From Bacillota bacterium (GTDB taxonomy: Bacteria > Bacillota > Clostridia > Acetivibrionales > DSM-1351): a DNA stretch of 20,233 nt. Both the position numbers and the translations under genes were made by a program. Below the pieces are notes generated by a model. The model was not told where the DNA came from. It saw only the letters and a program-made list of their open reading frames with translations, and ran no database searches. Where the stretch lies: assembly GCA_023436515.1 (NCBI GenBank), contig JAEZIV010000243.1:1-20233 (forward strand). The letters are read 5' to 3'. This document shows positions 1-7,648 of the stretch, piece after piece (the first letter of the stretch is position 1; the number at the start of each line of letters is the position of its first letter).

Positions 1-1
1 G

Positions 2-952
2 AACCACACAGGATCTCACAAAATCAATAACGTGCTGGGTCAGGTACTTCTGGCGAAGAAAATGGGAAAGAAGAGAGTAATAGCCGAAACCGGCGCAGGT
101 CAGCATGGTGTTGCGACAGCTACGGCAGCAGCACTTATGGGATTGGAATGCGAGATATTCATGGGTCTGGAGGATACGAGGCGGCAGTCTCTCAATGTAT
201 TCAGAATGGAACTGCTGGGAGCAAAGGTTCATCCTGTAGTCAGCGGTACACAGACTCTTAAGGATGCTGTCAACGAAACCATGCGGGAATGGGCTTCCAG
301 AGTTGAAGATACCCACTACGTTTTAGGCTCTGTAATGGGTCCTCACCCCTTCCCTATGATAGTAAGGGATTTTCAGAGTGTAATAGGTAAGGAGGTAAAG
401 GAACAGCTGCTGGAAAAGGAAGGGCGGCTTCCAGATGCTGCAATAGCCTGCGTAGGCGGCGGCAGTAATGCTATGGGCTTATTCTATGATTTCATGAATG
501 ATCATTCGGTAAAGCTTGTTGGCTGTGAGGCCGCCGGTAAGGGAGTAGATACCGAACATCACGCTGCAACCATAGCGAAGGGCCAGCTGGGCATTTTCCA
601 CGGCATGAAGTCATATTTCTGTCAGGATGAGAACGGACAGATTGCACCGGTATATTCTATTTCTGCCGGGCTGGATTACCCTGGGATTGGCCCGGAGCAT
701 GCCTATCTACATGATTTGAACCGAGCAAAATATGTGTCTGTCACAGATGCCGAAGCAGTTAACGCCTTTGAGTATCTGTCCAAAACAGAAGGCATTATCC
801 CTGCTATAGAGAGTTCTCATGCTATTGCTCATGTAATGAAGCTGGCTCCTGAAATGGACAATGATCAAATAATTGTTGCTTGTCTATCAGGGCGTGGGGA
901 TAAGGATGTTGCGGCTATTGCCAGATATATGGGGGTGGATGTTAATGAGTAA
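2..952 (+). CDS. trpB: Tryptophan synthase beta chain, 5'-truncated by window edge
   Basis: TrpB makes L-tryptophan from indole and L-serine with PLP, in complex with TrpA in the cytosol. The reading frame is open from base 2, so the gene begins outside the window and roughly the first 80 residues are missing. The visible part opens with the [10 protein letters not shown] motif, whose lysine (7th visible residue) forms the PLP Schiff base. AETGAGQHG, containing the catalytic glutamate, follows. GGGSNAMG, the phosphate-binding loop, comes next, and the usual [13 protein letters not shown] and CLSGRGDKD segments lie in the C-terminal part. A GTG at 32 lies inside conserved sequence and is not the start. 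The stop overlaps the trpA start by 8 bases, which implies translational coupling. The call is firm. Confidence 0.97.
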   Translation, partial: NHTGSHKINNVLGQVLLAKKMGKKRVIAETGAGQHGVATATAAALMGLECEIFMGLEDTRRQSLNVFRMELLGAKVHPVVSGTQTLKDAVNETMREWASRVEDTHYVLGSVMGPHPFPMIVRDFQSVIGKEVKEQLLEKEGRLPDAAIACVGGGSNAMGLFYDFMNDHSVKLVGCEAAGKGVDTEHHAATIAKGQLGIFHGMKSYFCQDENGQIAPVYSISAGLDYPGIGPEHAYLHDLNRAKYVSVTDAEAVNAFEYLSKTEGIIPAIESSHAIAHVMKLAPEMDNDQIIVACLSGRGDKDVAAIARYMGVDVNE

Positions 953-1718
953 TATATATAAAGCATTTGAACATGGAAAAGCCTTTATAGGCTTCTTAAC
1001 TGCAGGTGATCCTTCACTGGATAAAACAGCCGAGTTTATTCTCTCTATGGTTGAGGCCGGCGCAGATCTGATAGAAATAGGAATTCCCTTTTCAGATCCA
1101 ATAGCTGAAGGAGCTGTTATACAGAAAGCAAATGCTCGGGCTTTGGCCTCTGGAACTAATTTGTCAGGAATCTTTGATATGGTAAGGGCAGTGCGTTTAA
1201 AAACCCAAGTACCTCTTGTATTTCTTACTTATCTGAACCCGGTTTTCAGTTATGGCTATGAGCACTTTTTCAGAGATTGCAGTGATGCCGGAATAGATGG
1301 AGTAGTAATTCCGGACATTCCCTTTGAGGAAAGGGGTGAGCTGCTGCCCTTCAGTGAGAAATATCAAATTGATATTATTACACTTATCGCACCTACCTCA
1401 CAGAAGCGTATAGAGCAAATCGCCACAGATGCCAAGGGCTTTGTATACTGTGTCTCTTCAATGGGCGTAACCGGTGTCAGAAGTGAGATTCAAACCGATC
1501 TGCCTTCAATCATCAAAACAGATCGCTCAGTAGCTAAGGTCCCTGTTGCAGTAGGTTTTGGAATATCCACTCCTCTGCAGGCAGCTGATATATGCAAATA
1601 CTCCGACGGAATTATAGTGGGCAGTGCCATTGTCAAGCTAATAGAAGAGCATGGGCCTTCGTCGGCAAGACCACTAAGTGAATATGTCAGAAACATGAAG
1701 AGTGCCATAAGAAAATAG
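945..1718 (+). CDS. trpA: Tryptophan synthase alpha chain
   Basis: TrpA cleaves indole-3-glycerol phosphate to indole and glyceraldehyde 3-phosphate and channels indole to TrpB. It is a TIM barrel of 257 residues, normal for the family. The chosen start is the ATG at 945, which gives [11 protein letters not shown] and overlaps the trpB stop by 8 bases. The open frame extends to 873, but that part lies within trpB and has no family similarity. Catalytic Glu44 lies in [10 protein letters not shown] (E. coli Glu49). The residue matching E. coli catalytic Asp60 is Glu55 (PIAEGA). The loop-6 motif GVTG and the phosphate-binding segments VGFGIST and [10 protein letters not shown] are present. It appears to be the last gene of the trp operon. 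Confidence 0.96.
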   Translation: MSNIYKAFEHGKAFIGFLTAGDPSLDKTAEFILSMVEAGADLIEIGIPFSDPIAEGAVIQKANARALASGTNLSGIFDMVRAVRLKTQVPLVFLTYLNPVFSYGYEHFFRDCSDAGIDGVVIPDIPFEERGELLPFSEKYQIDIITLIAPTSQKRIEQIATDAKGFVYCVSSMGVTGVRSEIQTDLPSIIKTDRSVAKVPVAVGFGISTPLQAADICKYSDGIIVGSAIVKLIEEHGPSSARPLSEYVRNMKSAIRK

Positions 1719-1880
1719 GGTAATTATTTACGGAGTTAATCTCCCTGGAGCGTATATGAATTCTATCTGCAAATATTATACTTAGTTTTTCAAAATGCTC
1801 CCAGGTGGCAAGCAGTGTATGTATAATTACTGCTAGTCCTCTGAGGAGCATTCAGCTTTACAGCAAGAGATTCTACCCCT
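1719..1880. other. Convergent intergenic region between trpA and the dehydrogenase gene
   Basis: This gap separates two converging genes. It holds the long imperfect hairpin described separately at 1792-1852. Short self-complementary pieces such as CTCC-CT-GGAG near 1741-1750 are also present, but no canonical T-tailed hairpin directly follows trpA. No coding potential is seen. Confidence 0.5.
1792..1852 (-). terminator. Long imperfect hairpin, probable terminator in convergent gap
   Basis: AATGCTCC at 1794-1801 pairs with GGAGCATT at 1845-1852, and AGCAGT at 1811-1816 pairs with ACTGCT at 1829-1834 inside it. On the minus strand the structure is followed by TTTTGAAAAAC, a poor T-run. It would end transcripts of the UDP-sugar dehydrogenase. 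It could also act for trpA, where the T-run is weaker still. The pairing is seen; the function is inferred. Confidence 0.45.
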
Positions 1881-3191
1881 TCATAAAAGCTCTATATTCT
1901 CTTTATTTACTACTTCCTTCATTGCATTTCTTGTATCAAATATAAGCCTGGCTTTACTCTGAATAAAATTGTAGTCGATGCAGCTATGAGGAGTTGTAAT
2001 TACTACCAGATCGATGCTCTTCAGAGCTTCTTCCGACAGTTCTGTATTAGTATGCAATTTATTTTTGTGGGTAAAATGTGGTACATAAGGATCATGATAG
2101 CAAACACTGCAGCCTTCCTCCTCCAGCAGCTCAAGCACCTTAAGTGAAGGACTCTCCCTACAATCTCCTATATTAGGTTTGTAAGCCACCCCAAGTATCA
2201 GTACTTTTGAACCGTTCAAGGGCTTTTTCAGTCTGTTCATAAGCTTAAAGATTCTCTCCACCACATACCTGGGCATATACTGATTAATTTCACCAGACAG
2301 CTCGATCAGTCTTGTAGGATAGTCATATTCTCTTGCCTTCCAGGAAAGGTAGAAGGGATCAAGGGGTATACAGTGTCCTCCTATACCCGGGCCGGGATAG
2401 AAGGCCTGAAAGCCATAGGGCTTTGTCTTTGCCGCTTCTATTACTTCCCATATGTCAATTTTCATTTGCTCGCAGATGATTGCAAGTTCATTAATCAGGG
2501 CTATGTTAATATTTCTATAAGTATTTTCAAGGATTTTCTCCATTTCGGCAACTGCCGGACTGGACACTTCAAAAACCTCACTTCTTAAAATATTCCTATA
2601 TAAGGCTGCGGCTGCTTGGGTACTGTCCTTACCTATTCCCCCCACAACCTTGGGTGTGTTTCCGGTTTTGTAAACCTCGTTTCCTGGATCAACTCTTTCG
2701 GGAGAAAAGGCAAGAAAAAAATCCTTATCACAGATAAGCTCAGTTTCCTTCTCAATTACGGGCTTAAGTAATTCCTGGGTGGTACCCGGATAAGTGGTGC
2801 TTTCAAGAATCACAAGTGTATCTGCCTTAACATGCTTTGCCAGCTCATACACCGCTGACTTAATAAAACCAAGCTCGGGCTGCTTGTTTGCATCCAGTGG
2901 AGTTGGTACACATATCAAAATGCAATCAACAGCCTTAAGGCTGCCGAAATCTGTTGTTCCAGACAGCAATCCCTTTTTTACAACCTCTTGAAGCTCAACC
3001 TCATCTACATCACCTATATAATTGCAAGCAGCATTTACTCTATCCACAGTTTCTTTATTGATGTCTATTCCGACAACCTTGTAGCCTGCTTTAGCTATCT
3101 CGACTGCCAGGGGCAATCCCACGTAGCCAAGTCCTATAACGCTCACCAAAGCAGTCCTGTCTTCTATTTTTTTCAGTAGGTCTGCCTTCAT
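1881..3191 (-). CDS. UDP-N-acetyl-D-hexosamine 6-dehydrogenase (WbpA/WecC-like)
   Basis: This NAD-dependent nucleotide-sugar dehydrogenase oxidises C6 of a UDP-sugar to the uronic acid. The N-terminal Rossmann fold has VIGLGYVGLP. ICVPTPLD, ESTTYPGTT and FSPERVDPGN follow. The catalytic cysteine lies in PGPGIGGHCIPLDP, about residue 274 from the chosen start, and the C-terminal domain carries LGVAYKPNIGDCRESPS. The FYPGPGIGGHCIPLDPFYLSWKA type of segment points to the UDP-GlcNAc/UDP-ManNAc branch (WbpA, WecC) more than to UDP-glucose dehydrogenase. An ATG at 3203 is possible, but the ATG at 3191 has GGAG six bases upstream and is preferred, giving 436 residues. It lies downstream of the GT-like pair on the same strand after a 153-base gap. 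The substrate is inferred. Confidence 0.9.
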   Translation of the reverse strand: MKADLLKKIEDRTALVSVIGLGYVGLPLAVEIAKAGYKVVGIDINKETVDRVNAACNYIGDVDEVELQEVVKKGLLSGTTDFGSLKAVDCILICVPTPLDANKQPELGFIKSAVYELAKHVKADTLVILESTTYPGTTQELLKPVIEKETELICDKDFFLAFSPERVDPGNEVYKTGNTPKVVGGIGKDSTQAAAALYRNILRSEVFEVSSPAVAEMEKILENTYRNINIALINELAIICEQMKIDIWEVIEAAKTKPYGFQAFYPGPGIGGHCIPLDPFYLSWKAREYDYPTRLIELSGEINQYMPRYVVERIFKLMNRLKKPLNGSKVLILGVAYKPNIGDCRESPSLKVLELLEEEGCSVCYHDPYVPHFTHKNKLHTNTELSEEALKSIDLVVITTPHSCIDYNFIQSKARLIFDTRNAMKEVVNKENIELL

Positions 3192-3205
3192 TTCCTGCTC
3201 CATTT

Positions 3206-3230
3206 CTTCCAGACAAGCTCATGTCTGAAG
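3206..3230. other. Hairpin just upstream of the dehydrogenase start
   Basis: CTTC-C-AGACA and TGTCT-GAAG pair around a six-base loop with one bulged base. The structure sits directly before the dehydrogenase ribosome site, next to the less likely ATG at 3203. It could be the remains of a terminator for the upstream GT-like gene (no T-run is seen) or a leader structure. The rest of the gap to 3344 is AT-rich with no further recognisable feature. Confidence 0.35.
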
Positions 3231-3344
3231 CCTTAACATTTACCCTTCCCAGTCAGAATATCATTCCCAAATTAACCAAGCAAAAGCTTTAACAACTGCA
3301 AATGTAAACAACAATTTAAAAATTATATAAACAATACTAGAGTA

Positions 3345-4331
3345 TTAATTGATTACATTCATACTTTTAAGATACTTTTCAACTACTAATTCTTTTGAAA
3401 ACTGCATTATTGGATGTTCTCTTATTGGACGTTTTATTATAACCTCCACCATTTCATCTAGGTCGTATGGGGTGTAAAGATTATCCTTATGAATAAATTC
3501 CGGGAAACATAAATTCCTTGGCGCGACAGGAACAAGGTTAAGATAAATTGCCTCAAGCATCGAATTTGGAAGCATATCTGCGATCGATGTAGTAACAGCA
3601 ATAGTAGCTTTTGCAAGGTTTGTATGGTAGGTTTCTTTAACAGTGTTGTGTATGAATTCTACTCCGGAATTATCCATTATTTTTAGCAGTGCCTCAAGCG
3701 TTGAGCTTTGTTTAGCTAACTCCTCTCTTGAAGTGCCCGATAAATGTTGTACTTTGAAGCCTTTTGCAACAAGCCTACGCGATAATTCTACTTCTACAAT
3801 ATGGAGCTTTTCTGTTGATAACCTTTGATTAAATATTACAAGGTTATCTATTTTTTTTATTTGCTTGTATGGATCATATATGCCATATTCTATGGGAAAA
3901 CCTGTTACTTCTACTCTTCCTTGCAATTCGGGATATGCTTTGGTTATAACATTGCTACACCAGTTGGAAACAGCATAAATTTTGTCGTATTGTCCAAGTC
4001 TAAACCTTTCATTGCACCAGCTTGATGTTCCCCATAAATTTGCCGGTTCAAAAGGACTTGCTGTTGATCCAACAACTATCCCGTACTTTCTGCCTGGTTT
4101 ATCTTTTAAATAGTCCATTGCAGGAGACTGTGCCCACCCAAAGAGCCAGATATCATCTTTTTTACTATTAATACTTAAATAATATTCTATTGGTGGATTA
4201 GCAGTATACCAATCAAATGGAGGGAGTTCAATATACTCTATTTTCCTTCTATTCAGCTCATTCCTCATGGCTCTTGTGAAGTTACCTGTCCAGTTGCCTT
4301 CATTATCTGTATAACCCATAAAATAAAGCAT
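3345..4331 (-). CDS. Putative GT-B-fold glycosyltransferase, tandem paralog B
   Basis: This 328-residue protein resembles its upstream neighbour along its whole length. Shared blocks are MLY at the start, DIWLF..AQ.P near residue 60, S.W...VI.KAYP.L near 145, VTGFP, FNQR....KLH..EV near 190, and AVTTSIAD.L...MLEA..L..VPVAP....FPE near 260. The last block resembles the C-terminal donor-binding half of GT-B (GT4-type) glycosyltransferases, with a glutamate before a small/hydrophobic stretch and PVAP. No signal peptide or membrane segment is seen, so it is probably cytosolic or peripheral. The start ATG shares its A with the upstream stop (TAATG), and GGTGA lies five bases before it, so translation is coupled. 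Donor and acceptor are unknown. The fold assignment is by motif only. Confidence 0.6.
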   Translation of the reverse strand: MLYFMGYTDNEGNWTGNFTRAMRNELNRRKIEYIELPPFDWYTANPPIEYYLSINSKKDDIWLFGWAQSPAMDYLKDKPGRKYGIVVGSTASPFEPANLWGTSSWCNERFRLGQYDKIYAVSNWCSNVITKAYPELQGRVEVTGFPIEYGIYDPYKQIKKIDNLVIFNQRLSTEKLHIVEVELSRRLVAKGFKVQHLSGTSREELAKQSSTLEALLKIMDNSGVEFIHNTVKETYHTNLAKATIAVTTSIADMLPNSMLEAIYLNLVPVAPRNLCFPEFIHKDNLYTPYDLDEMVEVIIKRPIREHPIMQFSKELVVEKYLKSMNVIN

Positions 4332-5308
4332 TATATCACCCCCATACTCTTCATGTAGATTCCAAAAACATTATCTGGTTTATATCTCTCCAAATTCACT
4401 CGAGGATTTTTTCCCCTCCTAATAATATCTATTATTTGGTCAACATTAAATGGCTTATAAAGGCTCTCTGAGGGTATATACTCAGGAAAAGGACCAAAGT
4501 TAGGAGCTACTGGAATAGCTCCTAGGGCTGCTGCTTCAAGCATACATATAGATAAAGTATCAGCTATTGAAGTTGTGACTGCGAATTTAGCTCTAGAAAG
4601 TTTTTCATAATAGTCATCTTTTGATTTTGTAACCAATAATTGGACACCCATTTTTACAGCTTCACTGAGGAGATTTCTAGATTCTCTATCTGATTGAATT
4701 CTTTCATACTCGCCTTTAGAACATATATGCATAACAGTATAGCCCAAATCTATTAGTTTTTCACATATATAAACTTCGAGCATATGAAGCTTATCCATAT
4801 CAAATCTTTGGTTAAAAGCTATTGTTTTATCATCTTTTCCAATACCCTTGTATCTTTGTGCAAAGTTAATATCAAACGGAAATCCTGTTACTTGTGTTTT
4901 AGAAGCTAACCCAGGATAGGCCTTCTCAATAACAGAATATGCCCACTTTGAATTTACAAATAATCCGTCGTAGTTATAAAGCAAAACCTCCTCGTATAAC
5001 CGGTATCCGTGTAGCACAGCCGGTTCATAAGCCAAGGCCTCCAAGCCATGAATGTGACAAAATTTTTTCCCTGGTTTAAGTAATACTATATTGATTAAGG
5101 GGTTTTGTGCATAAGAAAACAGCCAGATATCCTCGTTGCTAGATTTGATTGAATTTATTCTATCCAAATTGGTTTGGCATAAATGCCTGCTTTCTAAAGG
5201 AATTTCAATAAACTTTATATTGTTTTGCTGCAAGTATTTTCTCAACTCATTATTATAGGTATAATGATAGCCAGAACCATTATCTGACTCCAAAATAAGA
5301 TAGAGCAT
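4331..5308 (-). CDS. Putative GT-B-fold glycosyltransferase, tandem paralog A
   Basis: This 325-residue protein is paralogous to the next gene in the operon. It shows the same sequence of blocks: NEDIWLFSYAQNP, VNSKWAYSVIEKAYPGL, VTGFPFD, AFNQRFDMDKLHMLEV, then AKFAVTTSIADTLSICMLEA followed by GAIPVAPNFGPFPEY. The last part looks like a GT-B donor-nucleotide domain. The open frame reaches a GTG at 5320, but the ATG at 5308 is preferred. It lies one base after the stop of the SDR gene, has GGGGTG about nine bases upstream, and gives an MLYLI N-terminus that aligns with MLYFM of the paralog. No signal peptide or transmembrane helix is seen. It probably adds a sugar made through the neighbouring SDR and dehydrogenase, which is inference from position only. 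Confidence 0.6.
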   Translation of the reverse strand: MLYLILESDNGSGYHYTYNNELRKYLQQNNIKFIEIPLESRHLCQTNLDRINSIKSSNEDIWLFSYAQNPLINIVLLKPGKKFCHIHGLEALAYEPAVLHGYRLYEEVLLYNYDGLFVNSKWAYSVIEKAYPGLASKTQVTGFPFDINFAQRYKGIGKDDKTIAFNQRFDMDKLHMLEVYICEKLIDLGYTVMHICSKGEYERIQSDRESRNLLSEAVKMGVQLLVTKSKDDYYEKLSRAKFAVTTSIADTLSICMLEAAALGAIPVAPNFGPFPEYIPSESLYKPFNVDQIIDIIRRGKNPRVNLERYKPDNVFGIYMKSMGVI

Positions 5309-5309
5309 T

Positions 5310-6263
5310 TTAGTTTTCACCCCTTTGTTTTATTGCTTCAATTATCTTTAAGAGTGCCTTGTCAAGTGAGTATTTGGGAGAATAGCCCAGCCCTCTTAAT
5401 TTCCCAATATCTGGTTTGCGCTGTTTTGTTTCTTCGAATTTCTCACCAAATACCTGTACAAATGGGATGAACTCTATATTTGAAAATGATTGAGTTAAGG
5501 TTATTACTCTATTAGCAAGCTCTAGAATACTAATTTCTTCAGTACCACCGATATTATATATCTCTCCTATTTTCCCATTATCAATTACCATCTGAAGGCC
5601 ATCTAATATATCATCAATATAAGCAAATGTTCTGGTATGTTTTCCATCACCATACACCTGTAATGGTTCATTTTTTAATGCAGAAGTTATAAAATTAGGA
5701 ACAACCATACCATAATATTTGGACTGGTTTGGACCAATAACGTTAAATAACCTACAAATCTTCACTTTGGTGTTATGCTCTCTGTGATAAGACAAGCACA
5801 TGTGCTCTTCCGCAAGTTTTTCTATTGAGTACATCCAACTGGGTTTAGTGCTGCAGCCAATAAGGCTGTCATCTTCCTCAGAAACGCTGTCTGCTGTTAT
5901 TTTGCCGTATACTGCTGAAGAAGATGTGACAAGGACATCCTTATCGAACAATGTAGCATATTTTAATATATTATCTGATCCTTGGCAGCTGAGCCTAAGA
6001 CCATCAATTCCATTTGCCATTGCCAGTCTCACGCCAACCACTGCTGCAAGATGTATTACATAATCACAGTTTTCTATAAGTCCTTTTAATAGATTCTCAT
6101 CCATTATACTTCCCCTGATAACGTTAGCACCGGTATTATTGAGTCTTCCTTCGGGACTTGTAAAAAAATTATCGAGAACTGTAACTTCATGGCCTTCATT
6201 TATTAATTTTAAAGTTAAATGAGAGCCAATAAAACCGTTTCCACCAGTAATTAAATATTTCAA
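5310..6263 (-). CDS. NAD-dependent nucleotide-sugar epimerase/dehydratase (extended SDR)
   Basis: This extended short-chain dehydrogenase/reductase probably acts on a nucleotide sugar (4-epimerase, 4,6-dehydratase or decarboxylase type). The NAD-binding TGGNGFIG starts about residue 6. HLAAVVGV, TSSSAVYG and the catalytic YSIEK (Tyr about 145, Lys about 149) follow. RLFNVIGPNQ and VYGDGKHTRTFAYIDD are typical of the UDP-sugar epimerase/decarboxylase clade. An ATG at 6278 is in frame, but a consensus GGAGGT (6276-6271) lies seven bases before a TTG at 6263, which yields MKYLITGGNG, the usual family N-terminus. TTG is therefore the chosen start, giving 317 residues. It is the first gene of a tightly packed cassette with the two GT-like genes. 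The precise reaction cannot be read from the sequence. Confidence 0.88.
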   Translation of the reverse strand: MKYLITGGNGFIGSHLTLKLINEGHEVTVLDNFFTSPEGRLNNTGANVIRGSIMDENLLKGLIENCDYVIHLAAVVGVRLAMANGIDGLRLSCQGSDNILKYATLFDKDVLVTSSSAVYGKITADSVSEEDDSLIGCSTKPSWMYSIEKLAEEHMCLSYHREHNTKVKICRLFNVIGPNQSKYYGMVVPNFITSALKNEPLQVYGDGKHTRTFAYIDDILDGLQMVIDNGKIGEIYNIGGTEEISILELANRVITLTQSFSNIEFIPFVQVFGEKFEETKQRKPDIGKLRGLGYSPKYSLDKALLKIIEAIKQRGEN

Positions 6264-6270
6264 GTTGATG

Positions 6271-6276
6271 ACCTCC
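6271..6276 (-). promoter_or_regulatory. Shine-Dalgarno GGAGGT deciding a TTG start
   Basis: GGAGGT lies seven bases upstream of TTG at 6263 and overlaps the alternative ATG at 6278, which itself has no ribosome site. This fixes the SDR start at TTG. Confidence 0.75.
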
Positions 6277-6436
6277 ATATTACTTCTAAAAGTATAATAT
6301 GAAAGACAACAGATTATGTTTACATAATTAAAGTTATTTCATGGGAAAAGAAGACGTCCACAGACTCAAGTGTATTAACTAATAGAAAGCTATTTGAAAG
6401 GATTTTCGCAGAAAAGAGCAGCAAACCATGATTCAA

Positions 6437-6464
6437 GTGTGCTCCAGCTTCGCTGGACGCACAC
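6437..6464. other. Strong GC-rich hairpin in intergenic region
   Basis: GTGTGC-TCCAGC (6437-6448) pairs with GCTGGA-C-GCACAC (6452-6464), leaving one bulged C and a TTC loop: 12 base pairs in 28 bases. It lies between the SDR gene and the aldo/keto reductase gene, both on the minus strand. No T-run follows on either strand, so it is not a canonical terminator. It could be a backup terminator, a processing site or a small-RNA hairpin. Apart from this and the terminator at 6468-6526, the gap 6264-6536 shows nothing recognisable. Confidence 0.5.
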
Positions 6465-6467
6465 AAT

Positions 6468-6526
6468 ATAAAAAGACAGCCTGAGAACTAAATGGAGTCC
6501 ACTTTAATTCTTCAGTGCTGTCTTTT
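6468..6526 (-). terminator. Rho-independent terminator of the aldo/keto reductase gene
   Basis: AAAAGACAGC (6471-6480) pairs with GCTGTCTTTT (6517-6526). The interior also folds through CTGA/TCAG, GAA/TTC, TAAA/TTTA and TGG/CCA, so nearly the whole 56 bases form one imperfect hairpin. On the minus strand it ends in TTTTT about 60 bases after the aldo/keto reductase stop. Confidence 0.8.
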
Positions 6527-6536
6527 CATTAATTAA

Positions 6537-7451
6537 TTATGGAAGCTTGTTACCTGCAGCTTTGTAAACTTCATACCATTCCTGCCTTGTCAGCTCAATT
6601 CCTGATGCTTTTGCTATGTCCTTGAGCCTGGAGGCACTGGTTGTTCCCACTATTGGCTGCATGCGTGCAGGATGCCTCAGAAGCCAGGCAATTGCTATCG
6701 CTGTGTTCGTTACTCCCTTTAGTTCCGCGAGCTCATTGATTTTTTTATTCAGGTCAGGAAATTTGTCATTGTCCAAAAATACCCCTTCAAAAAAACCAAA
6801 TTGGAAGGGTGACCATGGCTGAATAGTGATGTCCATTAACCTGCAGTAATCCAGTATACTACCGTCTCTGTCAAATGCCCCTTGGAAGTTTGTATTAACA
6901 TTTATTCCGGCATCTATCATACCGGTATGCATTATGCTCATTTGTAGTTGGTTAACTATCAGCTTCTGTGTAACAGACTTTTTGAGTAGCTCTATTTGCA
7001 TGGGGTTCAGGTTACTGACTCCAAAATTTCTTACCTTACCGCTGCTCTGAAGAATTGAGAAGGCTTCTGCAACTTCCTCCGGTTCAACCAGGGCATCTGG
7101 TCGATGTAATAGAAGCACATCAATATAATCGGTTCTTAATCTCTTCAAGCTTCCATCTACCGCATTTAGAATGTGTTCCTTTGAGAAGTCAAAATAACCC
7201 TGCCTGATACCACATTTAGTTTGAATTAAAAACTTTTCCCTAATAGAGGGTTTCATATCAACAGCTTCGGCAAATAATTCCTCCGACTTTCCACCTGCAT
7301 ATATGTCTGCATGGTCAAAGAAATCTATCCCCTCTTCCAAAGCAGTCTTAATAAGTACCTCAGCATCCTTTTTTGACAGCTCGGTTATCCTCATACAGCC
7401 CAGAGAAATTTCCGATGCCTCAAATGCTCCACCAATACTAATTCTCTTCAA
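6537..7451 (-). CDS. Aldo/keto reductase (YdhF-like)
   Basis: This NAD(P)H-dependent oxidoreductase has the (beta/alpha)8 aldo/keto reductase fold and about 304 residues. The catalytic tetrad is visible: Asp and Tyr in FFDHADIY, Lys in IQTKCG and His in LLLHRPD (about residues 46, 51, 79 and 116 from the chosen start). GKVRNFGVSN, a WSPFQ segment and IVGTT near the cofactor phosphate site also fit. The overall pattern, including HADIY, TKCGI and the C-terminal LTRQEWYEVYKAAG, is close to E. coli YdhF. The frame reaches a GTG at 7460, but AGAGGTG lies six bases before a TTG at 7451, giving MKRISIGG, so TTG is preferred. It is divergent from a broken merR gene and preceded by a MerR-type promoter. 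The physiological substrate is unknown. Confidence 0.92.
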   Translation of the reverse strand: MKRISIGGAFEASEISLGCMRITELSKKDAEVLIKTALEEGIDFFDHADIYAGGKSEELFAEAVDMKPSIREKFLIQTKCGIRQGYFDFSKEHILNAVDGSLKRLRTDYIDVLLLHRPDALVEPEEVAEAFSILQSSGKVRNFGVSNLNPMQIELLKKSVTQKLIVNQLQMSIMHTGMIDAGINVNTNFQGAFDRDGSILDYCRLMDITIQPWSPFQFGFFEGVFLDNDKFPDLNKKINELAELKGVTNTAIAIAWLLRHPARMQPIVGTTSASRLKDIAKASGIELTRQEWYEVYKAAGNKLP

Positions 7452-7524
7452 AACCAACACCTCTTTCCGATTTGTAGTTAGGGTATTCCCGCTTTTACAA
7501 AGTCTATTATTGATTATAATTGAA

Positions 7525-7555
7525 ATTCTATACCCTAGAGTTACCTCTAAGTCAA
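7525..7555 (-). promoter_or_regulatory. MerR-type promoter/operator for the aldo/keto reductase gene
   Basis: On the minus strand TTGACT (7555-7550) and TAGAAT (7530-7525) are separated by exactly 19 bases. The spacer holds a dyad, TAGAG-GTAA-CTCTA. A lengthened 19-bp spacer with a central dyad is the hallmark of promoters that MerR-family activators untwist. It faces the aldo/keto reductase and adjoins the merR remnant. Confidence 0.85.
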
Positions 7556-7648
7556 TGATTTTTTCACTTGACGTTTTACTTGACCCCGGACATTTATAAG
7601 TGTAATTTATAATAAGCAGAGGTTTTACTTTTTGGGAGGGTCTTTTCG

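Noticed and set aside
873..944. Extended N-terminus of trpA from the upstream ATG
   Set aside because: It lies inside the trpB end and shows no TrpA similarity; ATG 945 with the coupled overlap is the natural start.
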